DNA of 64,000 nt from Oxytricha trifallax (Eukaryota; Ciliophora; Spirotrichea; Sporadotrichida; Oxytrichidae). Within the stretch, counting starts at the first letter, position 1, and the number at the start of each line of letters is the position of its first letter. The stretch lies in assembly GCA_000711775.1 (NCBI GenBank), contig ARYC01017514.1, forward strand, positions 1 to 64,000, in the 5' to 3' direction. Both the position numbers and the translations under genes were made by a program. Positions 33,405 through 45,051 of the stretch are shown here, piece by piece. A model generated the notes under the pieces. The model ran no database searches, was not told the origin of the DNA, and saw only the letters and a program-made list of their open reading frames with translations.

Positions 33405-35220
33405 TCAACTCTTACTACCATTACTTTACAATATCTTTGTTTTTATGTTAGGGTCATTTCCAGATGTAGCGAATGACCATCCTGTCACTCTATTTTCATC
33501 TTCAACCAAATCTCCATAGACACTTTGCTTCAAAACTTCCAGCATTTTTTCATATGGAAGATCAAGCATTTTCAAATCTTTCTTTTCTGGTTTTGGTGGA
33601 CTAAGTTTTCTATTGTAAACTTCTTCCCAATTTATGTTTTAAAAAAAGGGATGCTCTTTAATTTCTTAAGCTCCTCTTGGTCCAGAGCCAAGCCTCTTCA
33701 TTGGGTTCTTGCTAAGTAACTAAAAAGAATTTAAGATAAAGTCCAAAGACTTACCCCTATTAGAAGAGTTTTGGCCTCATCCGTAAACTAAGCAGGAATC
33801 ATAAGTGGGCCTTTTTAAATGCCAAGAAATAGCTTCTCTCTGTTTTAGTTGAAATAAGGAGGTATGCCAACCAACATCTCATACAATAATACTCCAAGCA
33901 AGTACCAATCTACACTCTTGCCATGTCCACTTCTTCTAATCATTTCTGGAGCTAAATAAGCAACTGAACCGCAGAAGGAATTAGAGGCTTAATTATCCAA
34001 TACTCCTTCTTTACTTAAACCAAAATCTGTTAAGAGTGCATGACCATCTTCATCCAAAAAAACATTATCTGGTTTGAGATCTCTAAAGATGATGCATCTA
34101 TTATGAAGATCCTCAAGAGCAAGCAGCACTTCACTTAAGTAAATTCTTGCTCTATCCTCAGTAAGTCTTCTTTGGTGATTACTTTACCGAGGTCTCCTCC
34201 TGGACAATAATCAAGAATTAGAAACAGTTTATCTCTTGTTTAAAAAGCATAATTCAACCCAACTATAAAAGGATGCCTCGTATATGAAAGGACATTTCTT
34301 TCAGTAACTGCGTACTTAACTAGATTTTAGCCCATAATTTTCTACTTTTAAAGGACCTTCATTGCAAATAGTTCATTAGTATCTTTCTTTCTTACAAGAT
34401 AAACTTCTCCAAAGCTGCCTTGACCAAGAAGAGAAAGTGGTTCAAAAGACTTTGGACCTATTTTAGACTAAGCTAACTATATTGATTTCTGAAAAGATTC
34501 ATCAGTGAGTTCTCTTATCTCTTCACAAAACTACATGTTGTCTTCATCGTCATATTCCTCTTACATGTCTTTATGATGGTCTACTCCTTGACTGCTTCCT
34601 TCCTCATCGCTCTCAGTAAACTCAACAACTTTTTCAAATTCATCCTCTCTAAATAGCAAATACCTCTTTTCTTGATCGTTTGTATTTTACTGAGATTGCT
34701 TTCTGCCTCTCATACAAAAATCCATAATACTCTCATATTACTAAACATCTTAACTTGGTTTAGACTTGTGGGCTGGCTCAGTATCATAGCTTATGTATTT
34801 AGTAAGTTTTAGCTTTTAATCAGTATTGCTGTTGGCTATTTTAGATTTTTATGAACTTACTATTTTCCCAGAGAGTTGAGAGTCATTCTTCAAATTGCTG
34901 TTGAGTTTACTATTGTCGTTATAATTTGAAATGTCTTTTAATGGCATTCTACTTCTAGTTATTTTCTAAGTGTTATTAGACATACTCAATTGCTGTTAAT
35001 TTTTAGGTTATTTTGAAGAGCTAAGTTACTGGTCGCTCAAATTTCTTAAGAGCTTCTTTTTATATTTGTTAGATCTGCTACTTAATTGATTCTTTGTATC
35101 ATTTGATATGGTCTCTTGCTTATTCAAGTTAAATAAAAAATATAAGTTCTCCTTTACCTTCTAAATATAAGTGACAAAAATCTATAGAGTAATTTTAAAG
35201 ATAAAAAAAGATTTATCCAT
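33405..35220 (-). CDS. AGC-family Ser/Thr protein kinase (S6K/SGK/AKT-like)
   Basis: The N-terminal 200 residues are low-complexity and acidic ([14 protein letters not shown]). The kinase domain then shows the glycine loop [12 protein letters not shown], the ATP Lys in LFAMKVL, CPGGDLG, the catalytic loop FRDLKPDN (Phe replaces the usual His/Tyr before RD), the metal loop DFGLSK, an activation segment SNSFCGS with APE as APEM, and [26 protein letters not shown] intron lies near 33715-33765. The C-tail ends with GWSFAT, a hydrophobic-motif-like site, as in S6K/SGK/AKT. No PH or C1 domain. Oddity: between GGDLG and RRLTEDRA the frame slips by one base (near 34180-34195), probably a sequence error. 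TGA at 33405-33407. Confidence 0.85.
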
Positions 35221-35266
35221 TATAACTTGAAAACTGAAAGATGCTTTAAAAATTAATTATAATTAC

Positions 35267-38200
35267 TCAAAAGTATGCTTGCAAAGAGGGATCGTTTTTA
35301 GCTAATTCTATCATAGCTTAACTGTCAAAGAATTTAGCGATGCTTACGTCCTCTAATAATCCCTTTCTTCTTCTAGACTTGACCATAAATTCTCTTGCCC
35401 AAACTAGGAACTGGACTTGGCTCTAATGGTCTCAATTAGATAGACTTGTCCAAAGGATCACCTGGAACAACAGCCCAATGAGAGAATTGAGATAGTACCA
35501 TAGCTTAGCCTACAGTGTGAGTTCTAAGATCAGTCTCAAATCCAAAAGATTCAATGCCTGGGATTTCAATTTTCATTACATATAGAGGAGAACCTGGTTT
35601 TGGTTCCTCATGAACAACATGTGCTCTTCTTCTTAATAGAACGTTATAAATAGCTTCAATGCAATCTTGAGGACAATGAACTTCGGCTAAATAAATAGGT
35701 TCCATGACTCTTGGAGATGCAAGTAAGAATGAACTATAGCATACTCTTCTTGTAGTTGGTATAATTTGAGCTCCACTTCTATAGATTGGTTCATTTGCAA
35801 AGCTTCCATAGAGGATCTTGAACTTTGAACTTTTTATTGGTTCTTCACATAAGGGTCCTTCCTTAGTTGCCCATTAAAATCCTTACACTATCATATCCTT
35901 AACTTGACCAAGTCTCTACTTATCAACTTCAGAAGATAGAGTATAATCAATTAACATATTTGTTCCTTTTTTATGTGGACCAAATGCCCAAACCGATTAA
36001 GCAGTAAGTTCATCCCATTAATATTTATCAACAAGCATGTCAGGTATAAGATCAAACATGCCTGCTTCAATATTTTCTGCAAGACCTTTATCTAGGGGCT
36101 CTGCAATCATTTAGATTTAATTTTTCTTGTTCGGAGTTTCAGCGAAGCATTTTACTGATGAAGTGTCAATTACAGTTTCACAGAAAGATGTGAATGGCTC
36201 ACTTACCTTAATTTCTATTTCGGCATATTGTTTTCTTAAATCATGGAATATAGAATCCATATATAGCTCTCCTGTTCCAATTAAACTTTTATTTTGTTAT
36301 ACAATAATTATAAAATTACTTTAATTTGAGTTTATAATATGCTCACCAGACTCTTCCACTTTAGTTTTAGCGAGAGGATAGGTTTTACTTATTTTTCTCA
36401 AACCTTCTAACATTTTAGGTAGCTCGCTTGGATTAAGTGGTTCTAATGCAACTTTAATGACAGATTCTGTTTAGAAGTCAAGAGGTTTAAAAATATCAAC
36501 ACCCTCAAAATCAGCACCTACAATTGTTGCAGTTTTCATTATAGATGCATCAACACCTTCTATAAGAACCCAGTTTCCAGCAGTCATCATATCTAGATCA
36601 ATTTTATATCTTCCACCTGCTTGCATAATCCACAGCTTGCTAATATTTTTGTGAACCATATCTTCCTCTTCTTCCAAAGTATATCCTTCCCCTAAGATCT
36701 TGACTTCATCACCTCTCTTTACAGTTCCAGAAATGATTCTTCCTAAAGAATGGAAATGCCCATTACTTTCATTATAGTACAATTTAACGATATTAATGAC
36801 TAGATTATTTTTAGAATCACACTTTGAGATTTCATTCAAAATATCGGAGTTATCGTTAGAATTTCTATAGTAGTTATTAACTTTGATTTTTGTACCTTCC
36901 AAAGCATTGACAAAACTTTCTGACATACTATCAACTAAGCAGCTTGTATTACCGAAGAATTTAGTCAAGACCAACTTCAGTAAAGGTTTAATGTCAAGCT
37001 AATAATCTTTTTTCTTCAAGAATATACCAAGCTTTTTCATAATTGGCATTAATTCATTTCTTTCATTACTTAAGACATGTGATACTAGTTTGTAGAAAGG
37101 TTCTAATATAAAGTGAATAAAACTTCTTGATAAACCTTCAGATTTTCTTTGAAACTTTCTAGTTTCCTCATTGTAATAAATATCTCCCCAAAGAAACTTA
37201 ATAAATTTAGAGGGATCAATAACTTCATTCTTAACCTACTAGCCATGTCTTTGATACTATTAAAAATTAACCTAAAATAACTTAATTTAATTTATTCGCT
37301 GTATGTTGATTAATCTTGATACATTTGAGTATATCTCAGAGCAAATGATTATATACTGAATATACAACCAAAGATTGTTGAAGCAAAGAGCACATTATTG
37401 TTAATTGGTGAAATCTGTTTCTATGTTGATTAAAATCTACCTTTTGTGCTTTGTGAATTCAGTTGAAATTGGAAAGTCTGAACAATATAGTTTACTTCAT
37501 CGAGAGTATGCTTGATTTTATGGTAAGCATCATTCAAAGGTAGTCTTAATTCCAGTACAAGCCTATCAAGCTTGTTTATAACTACAACAATGTCCATTTT
37601 GTTTCTCAAGGCTTCCTTAATTAGTTTTTCAGAGTAAAATGTGATTCCTTCCATAATATCAATCACTAAAAGCATGCCATCACTTATTCTGGCAGCTGCT
37701 GTAACTTCATCAGAGAAATTTGGATGTCCTGGAGTATCCATAAAGTTGAAAAGATAATTTTTCTCTCTGGAGTCTGGAAGTACAAGAGTCATAGGCACTC
37801 CCTTGATGCTCATTTTTCTATCAACCTCATCTTTACGAGTGTCCATCCATTTATATTCCTTATTCAAATCCCAATTTTTCTAAGTATGGGTTTGTTGAAT
37901 CAGCATATCGCATAGTAAAGTTTTTCCAGAGTGTAAGTTACCAGCTATGCAAACATTTCTTATCAGTTATGGTTTAGTAGAAAGAGCTGAGAGATATTCC
38001 AAAGAGTAGTTAGTTGAAGGAATCTCTGTCTCAAAGAGATAAAATGACTTATCTCTGGGTGGTTCTATTATTGGTTAAGTTAGAGGTTAGGCATCTTCAT
38101 CCATGACTAATGCTTCAACTCCAGGTCCATAGATTTTTTCTGCCTCTGGATAATATCTCTTATCTTCATGCAAGACCACTTAATACCCACTCTTAAAGTA

Positions 38201-38457
38201 CTCCTCGTCTTTTTCTTCATCTTCGTCCCTCATTGAAGAACCCTCATCTGCATCCCGCTATTACTTTCCTCTGGCTCTTTGCATATCCCGATCTTCCTCA
38301 TCCTATAAATGAAATCTTTATAAATAACTTACTAAGAGCTTACTGATCCCTCATCGTCTTCGTTACGACCTCCATCTCTTCTCTCTTCATCTGATGAGTC
38401 CTGATTAATATCAGGGCCAATATAATTTCCGAATTCGTCATACAAGTCCTCGTCCAT
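35267..38457 (-). CDS. EFTUD2: U5 snRNP GTPase Snu114/EFTUD2 (EF2-like)
   Basis: Start [14 protein letters not shown], then an acidic N-terminus, which is typical of Snu114 and absent from EF2. Pieces: 38457-38344, intron, 38302-37277, IES, 37253-36332, IES, 36280-35267, about 1024 residues. G-domain motifs: G1 GNLHSGKT, G3 DTPGH, G4 NKLD. Later family landmarks: [78 protein letters not shown]. It drives spliceosome activation with Brr2 and Prp8. One extra base in a GGG run near 35399 shifts the frame before [12 protein letters not shown]; the family sequence shows the correct frame on both sides, so I suspect a sequence error. The upstream neighbour on the opposite strand starts 187 bp away. 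Confidence 0.92.
36281..36331. other. 51 bp IES in Snu114, pointer TTA
   Basis: TTA occurs at 36281-36283 and 36332-36334. Removal gives [18 protein letters not shown], the conserved family string. Confidence 0.85.
37254..37276. other. 23 bp IES in Snu114, pointer ATA
   Basis: ATA occurs at 37254-37256 and 37277-37279. Removal shifts frame correctly from QIKLSY to QRHGQQVKNEVI. Confidence 0.78.
38303..38343 (-). other. 41 nt GT-AG intron in Snu114
   Basis: GTAAGC to TTATAG lies between DDEGS and DEEDRDMQ; the flanks keep frame. Confidence 0.8.
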
Positions 38458-38643
38458 TTTCAATTATTGAATCTTATTTGATATAATAATCCTGAATAAA
38501 TGATAAACTTATTGTGATTTGAAAAGATCTTACTCTATATAGTTTAAATTCAAAATTTAAATTAATATTGCAATATAATTATTGTAGCATTTACCATTAG
38601 CAAAAGAAAATACAAATACTATAATTTTTCCAGTTTTATATCA

Positions 38644-41534
38644 ATGTTCAAGAATCTATTTCATAAATCTGTTAATGAAGACAATAAGCTAGCCTAGCCT
38701 ACATTCTCATAACAAAAATCTCATAATTTTCAAAGGAACTCAAATCCAAATAATAACTTGATGTAAAACAGCCAGCATAATTATAACAGTTCACATGATT
38801 TCAGTTCCAGCATAAATAATGGAACTGGCCAACATCTTGCTCATAACCAAAACATTCAAAATTTAAAGTAAAATTTATCAGCTTCTCAAAATTAAAGCCA
38901 ACCAACTGCCCTAAAATCTCATAGACTGAATCAATCTAATGCACTTAATTCCTAAAAACTGAATTAATCTTAAGGAAATTCAACTCAATAGAATTAGATT
39001 AATGGGTTAATGAGGCGCCAACATACAGCAAATTAAATTACCTAAAATTAACATTCAAATATAAATAGTACCTCTACTATCAAAAACATTTTAAATAAAA
39101 AACATCAATCAATATCCTCAGTTTCAGGCCAAAATTTGCAATCAACTGTTAATCTCTAAAGTTCAAGGTATTCTGTGAGACCACAAATCGATTAAAGTAT
39201 ATCTGGTGCTGTTATTGGATTTAGAAAGGGCTCCCATCAAACCTAATAACCTTTAGCATTAAATCAAATATGTGTTTTTTATAAATTTCTCATAGATTTC
39301 GTATAGATAAGGTAAACTCTATAATTAAATCATAATTCCCAATTTGGTAATTCAACTCAAGCATCAAAGAATCTTCAATAATCTCATGCATTATTAGTTT
39401 AATCATAAGCAAATTATAACTCTTAAGAAATCTCTAGTAATTCTTACAATCATCTTACATAATCCCAAAAATAAAATGAGGCACAGCATCTTCTCTTAAA
39501 ATTAAGTAAAATGAATTAGTTTAAATAAATATTATTATTAATTATACAATCTTTGGAGAATCTTTAGGGATAGAAGATAATTAAACAATCAAGAAATATG
39601 CATATACCTAAAGCCAGTTCTCATTAAAATCCTTAAATAAAAGCTTAATAGAGCTCAATGGATATACTTGCATAATAAATTTATTGAAATTGAAACTTAA
39701 ATTAATTTTTACATTGAATCATAACCTAGTTAAAAACGGTACCAATCCAAATTTTCACATTTCTAGTCTATAAAAATCACAGCAATAGCTCAGTCACCCA
39801 GTAAATTTCTAAAAAATCTCAACTTAACACAAACCTTAAACTTAAAGTTTGTCCACTCACACTAGGTATCAAACGCAGCTTCCAAATGATCTACAGAACA
39901 CCTTAAATAGCTTCTCGAATGCAACAACAACTCTAATGACACATTCGAACAGCAACTAGTAAAACCCTAACTTCACTTACATTTCAGGGAGCACTGTGCC
40001 GATTTCCTAATTTAACTCAAACAACACATATGGAACTCATTTCACTTAATGTGAGACAGGAGCTAGTATGGATATGCGCTAATCTTTGATGTAAACTTAA
40101 ACACATTAGCAAGTTTCCTCACCTCAACCTATGCCTGTACAAAATTCTAGGAATGTATAAAGGTTCTTTCCAGCAAACAGTAATACATATCCCAATATAC
40201 CAATAAATGCACATCATCATAGACCGCTATCAAATATGGGATTATTGCCTCATAGTTATAATTAAGTCCCATTAATTCAGTAAACTAGCAATATATCATC
40301 AAGTAGCAGAGCTTAAACTAAGCATGAGCTAACTGATAAATTATTTACCATTTTATTTAATGTCATTTTGAATTAAATTTAAACTGCACATCCCATGCCT
40401 TTGATAACGAATCAAACTGACCTAATGTCTATTCGTTCATCAATTGATGGATCAGAAAGTGAGAATATTGGTACAAATTCAAACACAGCAACTGCTTCGC
40501 TCTTAGAAGGATCTGTTGGAGTTCACCTACCTAAAAGTAAAATATGCACAGCAGCTGCTAGATCTGTTCCTTTTTCTAAAATCACTACTAAAAATCAAAT
40601 TAGTAACATAATGGCAAAACAGTAATTAACTAGAGATATTGTTGAAGAAAGCGAAAATATCAACAATTCAGATGAAGAAAGAATGCATATAGCTACTTAA
40701 AGAATTGAGGGAAATCATTAAATGAGAAGCACTATCATAGACAAGGACCTTCACTAAAATGATTCCTCCCCAGACAAAGACCCTTAACTAGAGGATTCTC
40801 AAGATTTAAAGATTAATCTTTATATTTATTTCAAGATATGAGTGGATCTTCATCAAGACAATCCTACGACCCGTAAAATGATAGCGATGGCATCTTGACT
40901 CTTCTCGAGGGTTTTGTTAAAAAGGGAGAACTTGCTTCAATTCGCTAGTTTTAATGCCTAATAAAGGGTGAAATTTAAAAAGCTTTACTCTATAGAGCAA
41001 TCGAGCACAAGCAAGTTGAAATGCTTAAATATCTTCTAACTGCAGATAAAAGTCTCAAACTATAGTAAAATCTTAATTTACTACATATTGCTTGCAAATA
41101 GAAAGATAATAGTTAACCATAAGCAGAGCTAGAAATAATTAAAACAATCATGAAATATGATAAATTTGCGGATGTTAACTCTTAAGACACATATGGTATA
41201 GCTAAATTTGAGTATTATTTATTTAACTATAATTATTTATTTTTATAATTGCAATAACACACCACTACATTTAGCAGCACAGAACAGCAAGTAACTCGTA
41301 CTGGAATTCCTGCTCAACAAATATAATCCAAATATTTACATTAAAAATAGTGAAAATTAATTGGCTTTGCATTCGAGCACTTCTCAAGAGATCCTTAAGG
41401 TAAGCACAAAATTATCTGTAAATAAAAATTACTCTATAAAATCGATTAATGTCAATTCTTATGATTAGAAGGGTTAATGTTAGATTGATAAATTTTATTG
41501 ATTTTCAATGTCTCATAATTTTTAACAGGCGTGA
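38644..41534 (+). CDS. ankyrin-repeat protein with long N/Q/S-rich N-terminus
   Basis: Pieces 38644-39258, 39325-39670, 39712-40798, 40831-41191, 41244-41399 and 41529-41534 total 2571 nt, 856 residues plus TGA. Four breaks are IESs and the last is a GT-AG intron (41400-41528, GTAAGC to ACAG) that leaves only Ala and the stop in the final exon. Residues 1-700 are Asn/Gln/Ser-rich and probably disordered. The last 150 residues hold ankyrin-type helices: GEIQKALLYRAIEHKQVEML, NLNLLHIACKQKD and NNTPLHLAAQNSKQLVLEFL. Ankyrin repeats bind partner proteins; the partner is unknown. Its stop lies 19 bp from the CFAP58 stop on the other strand. Confidence 0.78.
39259..39324. other. 66 bp IES in ankyrin gene, pointer TTAAATCA
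   Basis: An 8-base repeat occurs at 39259-39266 and 39325-39332. The 66 bp are in frame and TGA-free, so they are invisible to an ORF scan, but composition and the long pointer mark them. Confidence 0.82.
39671..39711. other. 41 bp IES in ankyrin gene, pointer CAT
   Basis: CAT occurs at 39671-39673 and 39712-39714. Removal bypasses a TGA and joins MDILA to LNHNLVKNG. Confidence 0.82.
40799..40830. other. 32 bp IES in ankyrin gene, pointer TCAAGAT
   Basis: A 7-base repeat occurs at 40799-40805 and 40831-40837. The join reads EDSQDMSGSSSRQ. Confidence 0.9.
41192..41243. other. 52 bp IES within an ankyrin repeat, pointer TAT
   Basis: TAT occurs at 41192-41194 and 41244-41246. The join gives DTYNCNNTPLHLAA. 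A one-base alternative (DTYGCNNTPLHLAA) is also in frame. Confidence 0.72.
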
Positions 41535-41553
41535 TATTTTTAAATAAGTTTCC

Positions 41554-44500
41554 TCACATAACTCCATCCATCTCTTGCATAATCATCTCTTCTTCTTCCT
41601 TGATAACTCCCAAGTTTCCTTGTCTTCTCTGTCCGAACCACATTTGCTTGATGTCTCCAATTTGCTTGTCAAGTCTCTTACTATTTATTATCAATAGGAT
41701 GTTTAATAATATATTTAATAAGGATCCTAAAATAAAAAATCCACAATAAATTATTCTCTCAATCTCAAATCTATATGCACTAACTTAAGATTGATAGTTC
41801 TTCAATTCAGCGACCATATCCTTCAATTGTTTAGATCTTTCCTTCAAGTTTTATTGATAGATTTGAAGTTTTTCAGCAACTTCTGGACCTGACTGCTTAG
41901 CCAGGATGTTCTTAAGCTCGATATAGAGTTTTTCTTTTTCTTGAATAAGCACGTCTTTTTCTGATACTTCTTCTGTTTTGGCAATCAAACGCTTCTAGAG
42001 ACTTTAAATCTTTTGGATCATTTCGTATGTCTCTGGGTCTGTGCATTCAAGTTAAAACAATTAATGATTTTGATTTACATTTCTTAATGGTATATAGAAG
42101 GCGAAAATCTTAATATAAATTCAAGTTTTCTCCATCTGTGAACATTGAGTGGTTTCTCTAATTCATCTTGCAAGAACTTGCACTTTTGTTGTTATTCAAG
42201 CAATTCTTTTTGCAGTAAGTAGATTTCTCTTCTCAAATCAGGAATGCAAGCTGTCTCATTTTATGATACAATCAACTCCCTCTTTAATTCAGCAATTTAC
42301 TTTTAAATTTATAGTATAAATCCTCTTAACCATTATTAACAGATTCTTTATTAAATTTTACTTCTAGATGTTTAGAATATCTTCAACTCTCTCTTGATAG
42401 TAAATCTCTCCCTTCTTAAGTGTAGACTTCTGAATTTTAATTTTCTCATAGAGCAAAGCCAACTCTTCGTTTCTCTTAATCAACTGAGTTCCTAGGATAT
42501 CTCTCTCGTTAATGACCATTTCATAGTCCTTTCTCTGTTTTTGCTTTTCAGCCTCAGCTTCTGATATAACGTACTTCAATCTGGCAATATCGTTTTCCTG
42601 TGTTTTAATCATTTCCTCACTGGATTCTATGTGTCTGGTAATCCTCTCGATATCTCAAGTTATATAAAGAGATTGTGTGAAAAACTTACACATATACATT
42701 AAATAATAACATATCTGACTCTAACTTGGCGTTTTCACCAGCATATCTCTGCTTATTGAGTGTTTCAGAGTGGATGTTCAGATCTTTTGAGTTGATTTCT
42801 TCCTTTAACTGTGAAATCTACTGAGTCATTCTTCTGAATTTCATTTTTAACTCAGCTATTTCTTCCTGTGCCTCCAGCAAGTTCTTGGAGTATAAAAATA
42901 TATTCATAAATATCTTAAAAAACTTATGTTATAGAGGTTTCTATCAGATCTAACTGCTTCATATAAGTTTTGCTGTTGCTTACAATTAATAAGATATATT
43001 AAAAATTCTTTAATAAACATTAATAAATTATAAGTCTTCCCTCAGCTTCAATATTCTTTTTCTGTAACTTGGTGATTAAGTTGTTCTTTAACTTGACTTG
43101 CTCTAAGCACTGATAATACTTGGCATTGGCTTGTGATGCTTCAATACCATATTTTTACTTATCATTCTCCAATTGTTGGATTAGTCTGAAATATAGATAT
43201 AATACTACATAGACTTTTGATTAGTCTCATAAGCTTTTAAACTTCAACCTTGTAACCTTGGATCTTATTCTGTAATTTTTTGAGTTCATTTTCCAATGTC
43301 TATATGTTTGAGCCCTTATCTCTCTCTTTCTCCTCTGCCAACACCACATCATATTAAATTCTTTTCCCTATATAAATTATAGGTAGTATAACATCCTTAT
43401 TGAGGAGATCTCTTTCTCTCATTTTCTGCTCAATTTCCTTCTTATCCTCATCCACACTCTTCTTCAACTTATCATACTCTCTGGTAAGCATTTGCAATTC
43501 TAGTTTGAATGTATCCTTCTTGGCTTCATTGGAGTCTTTCTCCTGTCTAATCTCTGCGTTTTTCTTTATCAAGATGTTAAGTTGCTTCTCCAGCTTTCTA
43601 TTCTTTGATTCCATTTCATTTACTTTTTATATATTATAGTGTGTAGGTATATGTAATTTTACTTCACCTTAAAAGATCTCTTATTGTTCCATCTTGCTTG
43701 CTGTTTAACTTTGAATTTGTGAAAAAAATGCAATAAAAAATATTGAATAAAACAGCCTAAATATAACTTTGGATCATCTGCTTATTTTAGTTAAAATCAG
43801 CCAAATCCTTCTCACAAGCCAACTTTTCATTTTCCTTTCTACGGATCTTATCCTTGGCTTCTCCGACTTTATTCTCCATGTGATCTACTTCTTGTCTGGC
43901 GACTCTATTCTCTTCTCTGATCATTCTCAGTGCATTTTGCTTCTCTTCAAGCACAGAAGCTGCCTGATCTATTTGAGTTCTCAGGGTTTTAGTCTCATTG
44001 TCTAGCTGTTTCTTTTGTTCCTCCTTGTCGATCTTCTTTTCCTTGGACTCTTTGATCATTTTATTCATCTTGTCAATGTCTTCAACAAACTTAACAATCT
44101 CAATCTCAGAGGTTTTTCTGCGTTCCATAAGCTCTTTGTTTCGTTATCTAACCTACTCCAACTTCTCGTCTTAGTCTTCTCTCTACTTTGCCAATTCTTC
44201 GTAAACCTTCCTTAGCTGTCTCAACTTGGTGTCTTCCTCAAGGTCAGTCTCTTATTGGGAAATACGATGAAGATTTGCGATTTCAGCTTTAAGAGTAGCT
44301 ATCTTCTATCGCTATTTGTCTTCTTTTTCTTTTTGATTCTCCACTTCTTCATAAGCTTTGTTCACTTTAGTCTTAAGAGCATTCAAAAATTGTTTTGCAG
44401 AATAACTTATGGAAATCATTATAAATATTTATGATTGATCTTCTCAACCTCATTTGATGCCATTCTTATAGCAGCTCTTACATTTGAAGCCTTTTCAAAG

Positions 44501-44853
44501 ATTTAATTATTGAGTTCCTTGCATTTCTTGATCAGCTTTTTCTCGCCTTCATATGATGTCTTAAGAGTTTTATGAAAACATTACTTATTTTACTCATTAA
44601 ATTTTTTATTTCTTTTTACAGTTTTATGGATCTTCTAGTACTCATTTTTGAACTTTTCTAAATTCTAATTGCCAATGATTTCTTCTAAGAACTGCTTGAA
44701 TTCCCTCTCAATGTCTTCAAAGCGCTCTGGATCAAAGCCGAGAGCATCAATTTCTTTATTGATTACTGCGTTGTCTTAGAGGGCTTCAAGGTCCATTTGG
44801 GGTTCCTCCATGTCAGCAGGGGCTGCGTTCTAACCGGCGGTTGCGTCTGCCAT
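41554..44853 (-). CDS. CFAP58: cilia- and flagella-associated protein 58 (CFAP58/CCDC147)
   Basis: Start MADATAGQNAAPADMEEP at 44853. The early family block reads FEDIEREFKQFLEEIIGN, LEKFKNEYQKIHKT, YEGEKKLIKKCKELNNQIF, closely matching CFAP58, followed by about 800 residues of continuous coiled coil (for example DIDKMNKMIKESKEKKIDKE, LEEKQNALRMIREENRVARQ). The C-terminus reads VAELKNYQSQVSAYRFEIER then KQIGDIKQMWFGQRRQ, TGA 41554-41556. CFAP58 is needed for assembly of axonemal structures. Many short AT-rich gaps interrupt it; I placed one IES exactly. Several other gaps (near 42060, 42305, 42650, 42900, 43000, 43190, 43640, 44400, 44600) are introns or IESs. Confidence 0.82.
41687..41749. 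other. 63 bp IES in CFAP58, pointer ATTAT
   Basis: ATTAT occurs at 41687-41691 and 41750-41754. Removal gives FEIERIINSKRLDKQIG and drops a hydrophobic stretch foreign to a coiled coil. Confidence 0.82.
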
Positions 44854-45051
44854 TTTATTTAATGTTTTCAATGTAAATAAAATCAGTCAATAAATATTGC
44901 TTGTTGTTCTGAATTCTTATCTCTTAATAGTCAATTAACTCTTAGTAAAATGTCTAAACAAAGTTATACAAAAAAAAATGTATGAAAATTTTATTGGTAA
45001 TTTATATTATTTTGATTTATAATATATTACTGTCTTAAAATGTAATTTCAA

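Noticed and set aside
43400-44215. Several plus-strand ORFs rich in Leu/Phe/Ser
   Set aside because: They are antisense shadows of the CFAP58 coiled coil, whose Glu/Lys codons read as Leu/Phe/Ser on the other strand.
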